Positions 17,436 through 25,808 of a stretch of DNA of 61,002 bases are shown one piece after another (position 1 is the first letter of the stretch; every line of letters starts with the position of its first letter). Origin of the DNA: Terriglobia bacterium (GTDB taxonomy: Bacteria > Acidobacteriota > Terriglobia > Bryobacterales > Bryobacteraceae); assembly GCA_020073145.1 (NCBI GenBank), contig JAIQFS010000032.1, forward strand, positions 1-61,002, read 5' to 3'. The translations under genes and the position numbers were made by a program. A model generated the notes under the pieces. It was given only the letters and a program-made list of their open reading frames with translations, made no database searches and had not been told where the DNA came from.

Positions 17436-17837
17436 ATGCCTATTCTTCGCCTTGCTTATACGACGCAGTTCCTGCTGGCTTTGTTAGCAGTTTTTGTTCT
17501 TTGGGGCGACGTGGGCGGCCAAAGCCACCTGGACTTGATGCCCTGGTACCTGAAACTGGGGCTCGGAGGCGGCGCCTCCCTGGCCGTGGTGAAGGCGACG
17601 GGCGCCGCGGTTTCCCACGAGCGGGCCTGGAACGGGGCGACGCTGCGCTGGGCGGGGATCCTGCTGGCTTTGCTGATGGGTTGCGGTCTGGCCAGCTACT
17701 ATTACCACGTCTACGGTGAGCAGGACGATGGCGACGACGAGACCCAGACCTCCAGCCTCGTGGGGCGGCCCGGCCTTACAGGTCGGCCAGATTACAGAGT
17801 GCGTGACGGCTCGACCGCTCCGCACCGACTTCGATAA
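17436..17837 (+). CDS. Small membrane protein, function unknown
   Basis: 133 residues. Three hydrophobic helices are visible (about 7-24, 38-57 and 70-90: RWAGILLALLMGCGLASYY), then an acidic EQDDGDDETQ stretch and a basic tail. I do not recognise a family. The last 62 bp overlap the end of the convergent Cas2-like gene, so the C-terminal 20 residues may not be under strong selection. It is divergent from the permease pair. Confidence 0.55.
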   Translation: MPILRLAYTTQFLLALLAVFVLWGDVGGQSHLDLMPWYLKLGLGGGASLAVVKATGAAVSHERAWNGATLRWAGILLALLMGCGLASYYYHVYGEQDDGDDETQTSSLVGRPGLTGRPDYRVRDGSTAPHRLR

Positions 17838-18030
17838 CCACGATGCGGTCGCCGGGAGCGAGAAACCGCCGCAGAATCTCCTTCAACTCCGCCGCCGAAT
17901 GGGTGCTCCGCAGAGCCCACTGGCGGGCTAGAACCTGCCGGGCTTCGAATGTCCTCAGCCGGGTGTGAAACGAGGCGTAATCTCCCCCGTCCAGCAAGTC
18001 GCAGGAAACCAGGTAGAGCTTTAACGACAC
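17776..18030 (-). CDS. Stand-alone Cas2/VapD-like small protein
   Basis: 84 residues starting from GTG at 18030. The pattern LKLYLVSCDLL, then ASFHTRLRTFEARQVLARQW, LRSTHSAAELKEILRRFL and DRIVVIEVG is the beta-alpha-beta-beta-alpha-beta ferredoxin-like order of Cas2, VapD and the 'SinR-like' stand-alone relatives, with an Asp after strand 1 (SCDL) where Cas2/VapD nucleases have theirs. There is no CRISPR repeat, Cas1 or antitoxin gene nearby, so it is not part of an adaptation module. A role as a small RNase/toxin-like protein is possible but not shown. TATTCT lies 6 nt before the GTG. Family assignment is by fold pattern. Confidence 0.6.
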   Translation of the reverse strand: MSLKLYLVSCDLLDGGDYASFHTRLRTFEARQVLARQWALRSTHSAAELKEILRRFLAPGDRIVVIEVGAERSSRHALCNLADL

Positions 18031-18036
18031 GGCTCC

Positions 18037-18042
18037 AGAATA
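18037..18042 (-). promoter_or_regulatory. -10-like hexamer, candidate leaderless promoter of the Cas2-like gene
   Basis: TATTCT on the minus strand lies 6 nt before the GTG at 18030. A transcript would start exactly at the start codon. Confidence 0.35.
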
Positions 18043-18106
18043 GCGAACAAAAGGCGAATAAAACAAGCCGTGGTACGCTCGTGGTGGCTGCGCAAGCCGT
18101 AACGCC

Positions 18107-19450
18107 GTGACCCACTCCTCCATCCGCCTGCTGCTTCTGGCCTTGCTGATCGCGATGAACGGGTTCTTTGCGGCTGCGGAAGTCTCGCTGATTTCCGTGC
18201 GCCACTCGCGGCTCCGCGAGATGGCGAAAGATGGCAGGGCGGGCGCGCAGGCCGCCCTCAACCTGCTCTCGAATCCCGGCCGGCTGCTTTCGGTCACGCA
18301 GGTGGGGGTCACGCTCGCCAGTCTGGGCTTGGGCTGGGCGGGCGAAGATACCCTATACCAAGCCTTGAGTGCCTTACTCGGGCCTTTCGCCGCCACGCTG
18401 AACAGCAGCTTCCTGCATGAGGTCAGCCTGGTGCTGGCATTCATGGCCATCAGTTATTTTCACGTGGTCCTCGGAGAAGTGGTGCCGAAGAATCTGGCCA
18501 TTGCAAAAGCGGACCGGTTGGCGGCGCTGGTGGCGCCGGCGCTGCTCGTCTTCTATCGCGTCACCATGCCGTTCGTAGTGGCCATCGAGCGCTCCGCCAA
18601 CGCCCTCACGCGTGCGCTCCAGCTTCGGGGGGGGCCACACGGGGGCGGTCATTCAGCCGAGGAGTTGAAGCTGATCGTCAGTTCCAGCCGCGGTCTCGGC
18701 GTTCTTCCCGAGGCCGAGGAAGACATGATTCATCGCGTGCTCGATCTGAGCGAAATCTCGGCGCGCGAAGTCATGGTGCCACGCAACGACATGGTCTCCA
18801 TCTCCGCCGCATCGAGTCTGGATGACGTGCTCCACACGATGATCGAGCGCCAGCACTCCCGCCTTCCGGTTTACGACGGCACTCCCGAAAAGATCGTGGG
18901 GATTCTGCACTACAAAGACCTGTTGCCGGTATGGGAAGAACGCCGCAGCGCGATTCGGACCGGCCGTCCCAGCCGAGCCTTTCGCGTGGCCCGGTTGATG
19001 CGCCGCCACCTGGTGGTGCCCGAGACTAAACCGCTCTCGCAGATGCTGGAGGAGTTTCGCCAGAGCCGCTTGCACATGGCCATGGTGGTCGACGAGTTCG
19101 GGACCATTGTGGGGATGCTCACGGTCAAGGACGTGCTGGAACAAGTGGTGGGCCGGATCGAAGGCGAGCACGAGGAGAAGACCGAACCCCGTCTACAGGA
19201 GACCGATGAAGTGGAACTGGACGGCGCCACGCGCATCCGCGACATGGAATCGGAATTCGGCATCGAGATCCCGGCCGACGCCGGCTTCGAAACCCTGGCC
19301 GGCTTCCTGTTGTACCGCCTGGGCGAGATCCCGCATGCCGGCGAGTCGGTGGAATACCAGGGCCGGCGGTACACCGTTCTCACCATGGATCGAAACCGCA
19401 TTGCGAGGGTGCGAATCGAGAAACGTCCGGAGGCGTCGGAGGGCGCGTAG
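18107..19450 (+). CDS. CNNM/CorC-HlyC family protein (DUF21 membrane domain, CBS pair, C-terminal CorC domain)
   Basis: 447 residues from a GTG start. Residues 1-195 form the CNNM/DUF21 domain with four membrane helices, including LLLLALLIAMNGFFAAAEVSL and VVLGEVVPKNLAIAKADRLA. Two CBS domains follow (REVMVPRNDMVSIS…PVYDGTPEKIVGILHYKDLL and LMRRHLVVPETKPL…VVDEFGTIVGMLTVKDVL), then the CorC/HlyC-associated domain (DGATRIRDMESEFGIEIP). Bacterial CNNM proteins are linked to Mg2+/Co2+ efflux and older annotations call them haemolysins. The protein is complete. It is divergent from the Cas2-like gene and convergent with the FemAB-like gene. Confidence 0.9.
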   Translation: MTHSSIRLLLLALLIAMNGFFAAAEVSLISVRHSRLREMAKDGRAGAQAALNLLSNPGRLLSVTQVGVTLASLGLGWAGEDTLYQALSALLGPFAATLNSSFLHEVSLVLAFMAISYFHVVLGEVVPKNLAIAKADRLAALVAPALLVFYRVTMPFVVAIERSANALTRALQLRGGPHGGGHSAEELKLIVSSSRGLGVLPEAEEDMIHRVLDLSEISAREVMVPRNDMVSISAASSLDDVLHTMIERQHSRLPVYDGTPEKIVGILHYKDLLPVWEERRSAIRTGRPSRAFRVARLMRRHLVVPETKPLSQMLEEFRQSRLHMAMVVDEFGTIVGMLTVKDVLEQVVGRIEGEHEEKTEPRLQETDEVELDGATRIRDMESEFGIEIPADAGFETLAGFLLYRLGEIPHAGESVEYQGRRYTVLTMDRNRIARVRIEKRPEASEGA

Positions 19451-19474
19451 CGCATGCGGAGCCGAGCCGCGGCG

Positions 19475-20554
19475 TTACGCCATGTGGCGGTAGAGCAGGT
19501 TGCCAGCTGCGGTCAATAGGCTATCGGGCACGAGGGTGAAGGCCTGGCTGGCGAGGCGCATCGCCAGCCCCCCGGTGCCGCGTGGAAGCTCGCGCGCCGG
19601 GTCGCGAAGGTACACGACCGATTTCCGGGCAGCCCCCCAGTGATCCTTGAAGGCGATCAGTCCTGGATTGGCCCAGTCGGTACGGCCCATGTCGAACGCC
19701 GCCAGCCCCTCGCTCTTCGCCTCCTGGATGGCCCTCCACAGTAATAACTGCATGCTTCCGAGGCGGTGAAAACTCACATCCGAGAAGCCATACTTGTAGG
19801 TCATGGTGCTCTTATAGCGCAAGGTGAGGGTACCGGCCGCTGGACGGCCTTGGTACGATGCGAGTCGGATCTTCAGTCGATCGCCCATGCAGGCGATCAG
19901 ATTCCGGAACCAGGCCAGCGGCTGGGGCGGCAGATGGTGCCTCCGACGCGTGAGAAGCGCCAATCGGTAGAACTTTTGCAGCAAGAGCTCCGATCGCCCC
20001 TCCTCGTACGTCAGACCTTCCCGCTCGGCCCGGGCGATTTTGCGGCGCACGTGGTTGGCGTGAAAACCGCGGAGGATCTCGTCGTGACTGGGACTCAGGT
20101 CCAGGCGGTGCAGGCAATATGCCGCCGCGACGGCCAAGCCAGCCGCTGCGGCGGGCTGGCCGGCGAGGCACCGGATTTCAACGTACTTCCCCCTCGTCCT
20201 ATCCTGTTTCAGCTTGGCCAGAAATTCGACAAGCTCCTCCGCCCTGTCAACCAAAGGTGTGCAGTGATCCGAGAACGGCAGCGACACCACACGGCGGCCC
20301 GTCAGCCAGCTTTTCACGCGGCAGAATACCAAACCATTCACCAAGTCGCGATCGGGTCCCGTCGAAGTCAGCACCCCGCTGCGATACCCGTACGTCCGGC
20401 TCAAAGCCTCCAACCACTCCGGGCTGTGAAACACCGTGGCTTGGCTATGGCGTTCCAGAAACCGCGGCCAGCGGGAGTCTCGCAGTGGATCGATCTCGTA
20501 CACACGTGTCCCATGTGTCAACGGACTCGCAGGAATCCCCACCGCCCTAGACAT
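19475..20554 (-). CDS. FemAB-like / GNAT-fold acyltransferase (exopolysaccharide or peptidoglycan related)
   Basis: 359 residues. The N-terminal half has FLERHSQATVFHSPEWLEAL and LVFCRVKSWLTGRRVVSLPF, typical of 'FemAB-related, exosortase-associated' proteins. The second half is an Acetyltransf_6-type GNAT domain (about 160-310: NHVRRKIARAEREGL, GRPAAGTLTLRYKSTMTYKY, LAAFDMGRTDWANPGLIAFK). Such enzymes attach amino acids or acyl groups to cell-wall or glycan precursors. No exosortase gene is visible in the window. A TATACT box lies 12 nt before the start. Confidence 0.75.
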   Translation of the reverse strand: MSRAVGIPASPLTHGTRVYEIDPLRDSRWPRFLERHSQATVFHSPEWLEALSRTYGYRSGVLTSTGPDRDLVNGLVFCRVKSWLTGRRVVSLPFSDHCTPLVDRAEELVEFLAKLKQDRTRGKYVEIRCLAGQPAAAAGLAVAAAYCLHRLDLSPSHDEILRGFHANHVRRKIARAEREGLTYEEGRSELLLQKFYRLALLTRRRHHLPPQPLAWFRNLIACMGDRLKIRLASYQGRPAAGTLTLRYKSTMTYKYGFSDVSFHRLGSMQLLLWRAIQEAKSEGLAAFDMGRTDWANPGLIAFKDHWGAARKSVVYLRDPARELPRGTGGLAMRLASQAFTLVPDSLLTAAGNLLYRHMA

Positions 20555-20742
20555 TCAGTTATTCGGAGTATAAGGAACGAATGGCCCGGCGCGGGTGAGG
20601 GAATTCCCCTGGCAGGATTGAGAATAAGTCTGGTAATACTCTCCGTACCTGCACTTTCGATTGGCCTCCAGTAGCCCATCGGTTTGTGCATGCCCGCTAT
20701 TGGTCCTGATCCGATGTGTCGAAACGGCCGGGAAGACGCTGA

Positions 20743-20748
20743 TATACT
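20743..20748 (+). promoter_or_regulatory. -10-like hexamer before a 19-residue upstream frame
   Basis: TATACT lies 8 nt before the ATG at 20757, which opens a short frame coupled to the NHL-protein gene. No good -35 is visible. Confidence 0.35.
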
Positions 20749-20756
20749 CAGCGATC

Positions 20757-20816
20757 ATGCGGATCACCTGTAAACTGACCTCGAGGGTCGGCAGCCTTTG
20801 GTCTCTGGGGGGCTGA
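20757..20816 (+). CDS. Possible 19-residue leader peptide coupled to the NHL-repeat gene
   Basis: The frame MRITCKLTSRVGSLWSLGG ends in a TGA at 20814-20816 that shares its last base with the ATG of the next gene (TGATG), the classic arrangement for termination-reinitiation coupling. The start lies 8 nt after a TATACT box, so it would be read from a nearly leaderless transcript. The peptide has no recognisable motif. It may be a true translational leader or chance. Confidence 0.3.
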   Translation: MRITCKLTSRVGSLWSLGG

Positions 20817-21802
20817 TGGGTAGGAAAGCGTACTTCCCCATCGCGCTGTTGGCCTGCGTTTCGCTCCGCGCGCAAGAACCGGGGACCGATGCCCGGGCAG
20901 CGCAGTTGCGGGCTCTGCTTCGCGACACACCCCGCCTGGCTCTGAATGAGGTTCCGCTGGCGGCGCGGCTGCCGAACGCCGGGTCGCTCGGCACCGTGTC
21001 TTCGATCGCTGCCGACCGCTCCGGAACGGTCTACGTTCTGCAGCGCGGCGACAAGGCCGATCCCGTTATCGCCGTCAACACGGAAGGCCGCGTGTTGCGC
21101 TCCTGGGGCCAAGGAGTGTTCGCGGTCCCGCATAGTGTCCGCATCGATCCCGACGGGAACATCTGGACCGTGGACGCCGGAAGTTCCGTGCTGCTGAAGT
21201 TTACGCCCGAGGGCAAGAAGCTGCAGGAAATCGATGTCGGCGAGTTGGCTACCGGCAAAGACTGCCTCACACCGGTGCTGTGCGGCGCCACCGATATCGC
21301 CTTCGGACCGAATGGCCGGCTCTTTATCTCCGATGGCTATGGCAACGCGCGCATTCTGGAATACACCGCCGCCGGCAAGCGGGTGCGCGTCTGGGGCAGC
21401 AAAGGAACCGGTCCGGGGCAATTTCAAATTCCGCATGGAATCGCAACCGACGGAAAGGTGCTTTACGTGGCCGACCGGACCAATACCCGGGTGCAGCGCT
21501 TTGATCTGGACGGCCGCTACCTGGGAGAGTGGACGCACCTCGGGCGTCCGTTTGCGCTCAAGGTCAGCGGCGGGGCGCTCTGGGTCTCGACCATGACTCT
21601 CGAAGCCGGCGGCGCGAGACAACCCAACCGCGCTGCGCCGTGGCTGCTCCAGCTGGATCCTGCGACCGGAAAGGTCCTCGGCCAGGTGGAATCACCGGGG
21701 CCGCATGCGATCGACGTGAACGAAGCCGGCGAAGCCTTCGCCACCGGCTGCTGCGGCGGCAAGGATGCGATGGGCTTTTACTGGCTGCGCCGGACCCGCT
21801 GA
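20816..21802 (+). CDS. Exported NHL-repeat beta-propeller protein
   Basis: 328 residues from the ATG at 20816, with a GGGGGG ribosome site and a short signal peptide (AYFPIALLACVSLRAQ). NHL-type repeats recur: PHSVRIDPDGNIWTVDAGSS, ATDIAFGPNGRLFISDGYGN, PHGIATDGKVLYVADRTNTR, each ending in a blade with 'V..F…G'. This is the six-bladed propeller of peptidylglycine-lyase-like and other secreted scaffolds. No catalytic residues can be assigned. The next gene starts 45 bp downstream on the same strand, so the two may be co-transcribed. Confidence 0.8.
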   Translation: MGRKAYFPIALLACVSLRAQEPGTDARAAQLRALLRDTPRLALNEVPLAARLPNAGSLGTVSSIAADRSGTVYVLQRGDKADPVIAVNTEGRVLRSWGQGVFAVPHSVRIDPDGNIWTVDAGSSVLLKFTPEGKKLQEIDVGELATGKDCLTPVLCGATDIAFGPNGRLFISDGYGNARILEYTAAGKRVRVWGSKGTGPGQFQIPHGIATDGKVLYVADRTNTRVQRFDLDGRYLGEWTHLGRPFALKVSGGALWVSTMTLEAGGARQPNRAAPWLLQLDPATGKVLGQVESPGPHAIDVNEAGEAFATGCCGGKDAMGFYWLRRTR

Positions 21803-21847
21803 CCGCGCCGAAGCCGCGCCCGCAAGATACTTTCGTTCCGTGCGAGA

Positions 21848-23443
21848 ATGGCCGACAAGGAGAAAAGCACCGTGCCTCAAATTCGCACTATTCATTTCTT
21901 CCTTCTGGCCCTTCTCTGTGTGCCACTGGCTTACGCCCAACGAGGGCCTGCCAACCCGCCGGCGGCGGCTCCGGCGAATGCGGAGAAGCCCATCCCGCCG
22001 GAGAAAAGCTCTGTCACGCCGCATGAGTTGTCCCTGGGCGGCGCAACCCTCCGCTATACGGCGACCGCGGGCAATCTCCTGATCGACGGAACCGACGAGC
22101 AGCCCAACGCCAGCGTCTTCTATGCGGCGTACACGCTCGACGGCGTGAGCGACCTCCGGACCCGGCCCGTGACCTTCCTTTACAACGGCGGTCCGGGCTC
22201 TGCCAGCATGTGGCTGCACATGGGCTCGGTCGGACCGGTGCGCGTGGTGACCTCGAGCCCCGAAGCCACCGGCTCGGGACCCTACCAGATTGTTCCGAAC
22301 CAATACAGTCTGCTAGACAAGTCCGACCTGGTTTTCGTCGACGCGGTGGGAACCGGCTATTCACGGCCGGTGGGAAAAGGCGCGATCCATGATTTCGCCG
22401 GCACCGACCAGGACGTGCGCGCCTTCCAGAAATTCATCTATCGTTACGTGACCGTCAATCACCGATGGAATTCCCCCAAATTCCTCTTCGGCGAATCGTA
22501 CGGCACCACGCGCTCAGCCGGGCTGGCGGATGCGCTCGAAAACAGTGGCATGTCGCTCAACGGCGTGATCCTGATGTCGTCGATCTTGAACTATTTCGTC
22601 AACGCTCCCGGTTCGGACGCCCAGTTCATCGGCAACGTACCATCCTACGCCGCCATCGCCTGGCACTACGAGAAGGTGTCGCACAAGGGCAAGGACCAGA
22701 CAGCCTTCCTCAATGAAGTGCGGGCCTTCGCGCGTGGCCCCTATTCGGAAGCGCTGGCGCAAGGTCAGAATCTTCCGGCCGCGCAGGTGGACGCCATCGC
22801 CGCCAAGCTGGCGGGCTACACCGGTCTGAGCGTGCCATACGTCAAGGAAGCGAATCTGCGGATCAGCCCGGCGCGATTCCGCAAAGAACTGCTGCGCGAC
22901 CAGCGCGCCATCCTGGGCCGCTACGATGCGCGCTTCGAAGGCACCGACGTGGACGCCGCCGGCGAAACTCCCGGCTACGATCCATCGGACACCGGCATCG
23001 AAGGCGCGTTTATCTCGGCCTTACATGACTACCTGGATCACGACCTGAAGTATTCCTCGGACGAGACCTATCTGCCCAGTGGCCCGGGCATCAACCAAAG
23101 TTGGGATCACGAACACCGCCTCGGATCCCCCGAGCCCGCCGCAAACCGGGGAGGCCAGTCGATGCGCGATGCGTATGTGGCCGGCGATCTGGCCGACGCC
23201 ATGCGCAAGAATCCCCGGCTCCAGGTCTTCTCCGCGAACGGGCTGTTCGATCTGGCCACCCCGTTCTTCATCACTGAATACGACCTGGCGCACATCGGAC
23301 TGGAACCGAAGTTGCGCGGCAACATCGAATTCGGATATTACCCCTCAGGACACATGATCTATCTCAACGTCGACGCGCTCAAGCAGTTTAAGAACGATAT
23401 CGCCGCGTTCTATTCGCGCGCGGCGCCGGGCGGACAAAAGTAG
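21848..23443 (+). CDS. Exported serine carboxypeptidase (peptidase family S10)
   Basis: 531 residues with a signal peptide (HFFLLALLCVPLAYAQ). The S10 signature is complete: oxyanion region NGGPGSASMWLHMGSVGP, VDAVGTGYSRP, nucleophile Ser217 in GESYGTTR, Asp468 in LFDLATPF and His502 in YPSGHMIY. These enzymes remove C-terminal residues from peptides at acidic pH. In soil Acidobacteriota they occur with other exported hydrolases. Length is normal for the bacterial members, and the catalytic triad argues for activity. Confidence 0.9.
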   Translation: MADKEKSTVPQIRTIHFFLLALLCVPLAYAQRGPANPPAAAPANAEKPIPPEKSSVTPHELSLGGATLRYTATAGNLLIDGTDEQPNASVFYAAYTLDGVSDLRTRPVTFLYNGGPGSASMWLHMGSVGPVRVVTSSPEATGSGPYQIVPNQYSLLDKSDLVFVDAVGTGYSRPVGKGAIHDFAGTDQDVRAFQKFIYRYVTVNHRWNSPKFLFGESYGTTRSAGLADALENSGMSLNGVILMSSILNYFVNAPGSDAQFIGNVPSYAAIAWHYEKVSHKGKDQTAFLNEVRAFARGPYSEALAQGQNLPAAQVDAIAAKLAGYTGLSVPYVKEANLRISPARFRKELLRDQRAILGRYDARFEGTDVDAAGETPGYDPSDTGIEGAFISALHDYLDHDLKYSSDETYLPSGPGINQSWDHEHRLGSPEPAANRGGQSMRDAYVAGDLADAMRKNPRLQVFSANGLFDLATPFFITEYDLAHIGLEPKLRGNIEFGYYPSGHMIYLNVDALKQFKNDIAAFYSRAAPGGQK

Positions 23444-23481
23444 GCGGGCGGATCCGAAGCCGGTGAGCACGGAGGAGAGAA

Positions 23482-25203
23482 ATGACTCGGAAATCATTCT
23501 TAGGAGCGCTGGCGGTTCTCGGAGCGATCGCCCCCGCCTTCGCCCAAGTTCAGAACTTCAAGCCCGTCACCCAGCAGATGCTGGAGAATCCCAGCCCCGA
23601 CGACTGGCTGATGTACAGCCGCACCTATGACGCGCAGCGCTACAGCCCGCTCAAGCAAATCAACAAGCAGAACGTCGGCCGTCTGCGCATGACGTGGACG
23701 CGCGGCCTCGGCGCCGGACAGACCGAAACCATCCCGCTGGTGCACGAGGGCGTCATGTACCTCATCGAACCGGGCGCGGTGGTGCAGGCGCTCGACAGCA
23801 CCACCGGCGACCTGCTCTGGGAGTACAAGCGCAAAGTGGCCGCCAACGTGGCAGGGCAAGCGCGCCCCAAGAGCCTCGCCATCTTCCAGGACGTCGTCGT
23901 CTACACCGCTCCCGACGCCGTCGTCGGTCTCGACGCCCGCACGGGCGAGCAGCGCTGGGAGGCCAAGACCGACGGCCGCGGCAACACCTCGGGCGCGTTC
24001 ATGGTGGAAGGCACGGCGATTTCCGGCGGCGCTTGCGGCGGCAAGCGCGAGAATTGCTTCATCGTTGCCAACGACGCACTCACCGGCAAAGAAGAGTGGC
24101 GTTTCTACACCACGCCCGCGCCCGGCGAGCCGGGCGATGAGTCCTGGCATGGCGCGCCGGTGGAGCGCCGCCTCGCTTCCACCTGGGGACTGCCCGGTTC
24201 CTACGATCCCGTCCGCAAGCTGTTGTACTGGGGCGTCTCCAATCCCATGCCCGATCAGCGCATGCAGCGCCACGGCACCGCGGACGGTACCGCCCGCACC
24301 GCGCCGGCCGATCTCTATAGCAACTCCACCATCGCGCTCAACCCCGCCACCGGCAAGCTCGCCTGGTATTATCAGCACCTGCCGGGCGACGATTGGGATT
24401 CCGATTTTACCCACGAGCGCACGCTCGTCCGCACGAAAGTGAGCCCCGATCCGAAATTCGTCAAGTGGATCAATCCCGATGTGCCGCGCGGCCAGGAGCG
24501 CGACATCGCGGTCAATATCGGCGAACCCGGCGGCATCTTCGCGCTCGACCGCGGCACCGGCCAGTTCCTCTGGGCCACGCCCTTCCCGTTCGATGTCCCG
24601 AACTTCGTGATCTCCGATATCGACGTCAAAACCGGCAAGACCACCATCAATTGGGATGTCGTGTTCAAGCAGCCCGGCGATCACCACGTGGTCTGTTTCT
24701 GGAACACGCGCAGCTACTGGCCCACCGCCTACAGCCCGGTGACGAACTCACTCTACACGTCGTACATCGACAACTGCCGCGACTTGACCATCGCCGGCCC
24801 GGCCGGCCGCGGCGGCTGGAGCGCGATTCCCCGCCCCGGCTCCGATCCCAACGCGCTCACCGGTCTCGCCAAAATCAACCTCAGCACCGGCGAGGTGATG
24901 CGCTTCGATATCGGCCGCGCGCCCGGCAACGGCGCCCTGCTCACCACCGCCGGCGACCTCCTCTTTCACGGCGACATGAGCCGCCGCTTCAAAGCTTTTG
25001 ACGCGGCCACGGGAAAGCCGCTCTGGGAGACCATCCTGGGCGGCAACGTCTCAGTCAGCACCATCAGCTATGCGGCCAAAGGAAAACAGTACATTGCCGT
25101 GATGACCGGCGACAACCCGAAAGTGCCGGAGCTCTCGAAGGAAGCGCCGGAGCTGCGCACGCCCACCGGCGCAAATGCGATCTATGTTTTCTCGCTGCCG
25201 TAG
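23482..25203 (+). CDS. PQQ-dependent alcohol dehydrogenase (periplasmic, methanol/ethanol type)
   Basis: 573 residues, GGAGG ribosome site 8 nt upstream, signal peptide ending near PAFAQ. The N-terminus has PSPDDWLMYSRTYDAQRYSP and LKQINKQNVGRL, the standard opening of quinoprotein dehydrogenases. Propeller repeats include VVGLDARTGEQRWEAKTDGR and IALNPATGKLAWYYQHLPGD, and DDWDSDF holds the predicted catalytic aspartate. No cytochrome domain is fused. The last codons (IYVFSLP, stop) also lie within a 29-bp repeat that forms the start of the next gene in another frame. Confidence 0.87.
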   Translation: MTRKSFLGALAVLGAIAPAFAQVQNFKPVTQQMLENPSPDDWLMYSRTYDAQRYSPLKQINKQNVGRLRMTWTRGLGAGQTETIPLVHEGVMYLIEPGAVVQALDSTTGDLLWEYKRKVAANVAGQARPKSLAIFQDVVVYTAPDAVVGLDARTGEQRWEAKTDGRGNTSGAFMVEGTAISGGACGGKRENCFIVANDALTGKEEWRFYTTPAPGEPGDESWHGAPVERRLASTWGLPGSYDPVRKLLYWGVSNPMPDQRMQRHGTADGTARTAPADLYSNSTIALNPATGKLAWYYQHLPGDDWDSDFTHERTLVRTKVSPDPKFVKWINPDVPRGQERDIAVNIGEPGGIFALDRGTGQFLWATPFPFDVPNFVISDIDVKTGKTTINWDVVFKQPGDHHVVCFWNTRSYWPTAYSPVTNSLYTSYIDNCRDLTIAGPAGRGGWSAIPRPGSDPNALTGLAKINLSTGEVMRFDIGRAPGNGALLTTAGDLLFHGDMSRRFKAFDAATGKPLWETILGGNVSVSTISYAAKGKQYIAVMTGDNPKVPELSKEAPELRTPTGANAIYVFSLP

Positions 25204-25210
25204 CATTCTG
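25182..25210 (+). repeat. 29-bp direct repeat, copy 1 (partner at 25780-25808)
   Basis: 27 of 29 positions match the copy at 25780-25808; the mismatches are at the 8th base (T/A) and the 26th base (T/C). Here it holds the 3' end of a PQQ dehydrogenase gene (YVFSLP, stop) and, one frame over, the MFSRCRSIL start of the next gene's signal peptide. Confidence 0.85.
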
Positions 25211-25744
25211 ACCCTGGCAGTCGCGACAACGCTTGCAGCCGCGGTCCCGGATTCTCAGGTTTGCTTGAGTGCCGCTAAGGCGCGCTTGGGACCAAGAGCA
25301 GTCGTGGTTACATGCGGCCAGTTAGGCAATCCCGCGGCTACCGAACTGCTGGCAGCCGTGAAACCGAGCCGTGCGACCGCGACTGGTTACTGCGTGCCCG
25401 TTTCGCAGTTTGTCGTTCTCCGCGCTGAGAATTCCGGTTGGACCGCAGTTCTCGAACGTGGGAGAGAAATCCGGAATTCAGAAGGCTACATTGCTCTCGA
25501 TTACATCGACGATATAGCCGATTTCGCGGGATACTGCCTGGAGATCTTGAAGACGCGATCGGACGGGAAACCCACGTTCACTATTGTGTTGAGCTACTTC
25601 AATGACCGAGGAGACATTGAAGGGTCTCAAACTGAAATCAGTTGGGATGGCAATGTGCGTCGATACCGAGAGTTTGACGCGGAGGGCTTCCGACCGGAAA
25701 TCAAGAATCCGCCACACATCCAGGCGAAGAAGCGTGCCAAGTAG
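25184..25744 (+). CDS. Exported protein of unknown function between two PQQ dehydrogenases
   Basis: 186 residues. The ATG at 25184 lies inside the last codons of the upstream dehydrogenase (20-bp overlap) and gives a signal peptide MFSRCRSILTLAVATTLAAA. The mature part reads CLSAAKARLGPRAVVVTCGQ, then LDYIDDIADFAGYCLEILKT and a basic C-terminus. I do not recognise the family. Codon usage is less GC-rich than the flanking dehydrogenases, and the gene sits between two copies of a 29-bp repeat, which suggests it was added to a tandem dehydrogenase pair. Confidence 0.6.
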   Translation: MFSRCRSILTLAVATTLAAAVPDSQVCLSAAKARLGPRAVVVTCGQLGNPAATELLAAVKPSRATATGYCVPVSQFVVLRAENSGWTAVLERGREIRNSEGYIALDYIDDIADFAGYCLEILKTRSDGKPTFTIVLSYFNDRGDIEGSQTEISWDGNVRRYREFDAEGFRPEIKNPPHIQAKKRAK

Positions 25745-25779
25745 AGGCTGCCTGTCGAGGACTGAAGAGGCCTGTATCC

Positions 25780-25808
25780 TATGTTATCTCGCTGCCGTAG
25801 CATCCTGT
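25780..25808 (+). repeat. 29-bp direct repeat, copy 2
   Basis: Matches 25182-25210 at 27 of 29 bases, 598 bp downstream. In one frame it still spells the dehydrogenase ending YVISLP plus stop, although no dehydrogenase precedes it. In the next frame it gives MLSRCRSIL, the signal-peptide start of the second dehydrogenase. Confidence 0.85.

Noticed and set aside
17776-18030. CRISPR locus suspected from the Cas2-like gene
   Set aside because: No array of direct repeats with spacers and no cas1 in the window.
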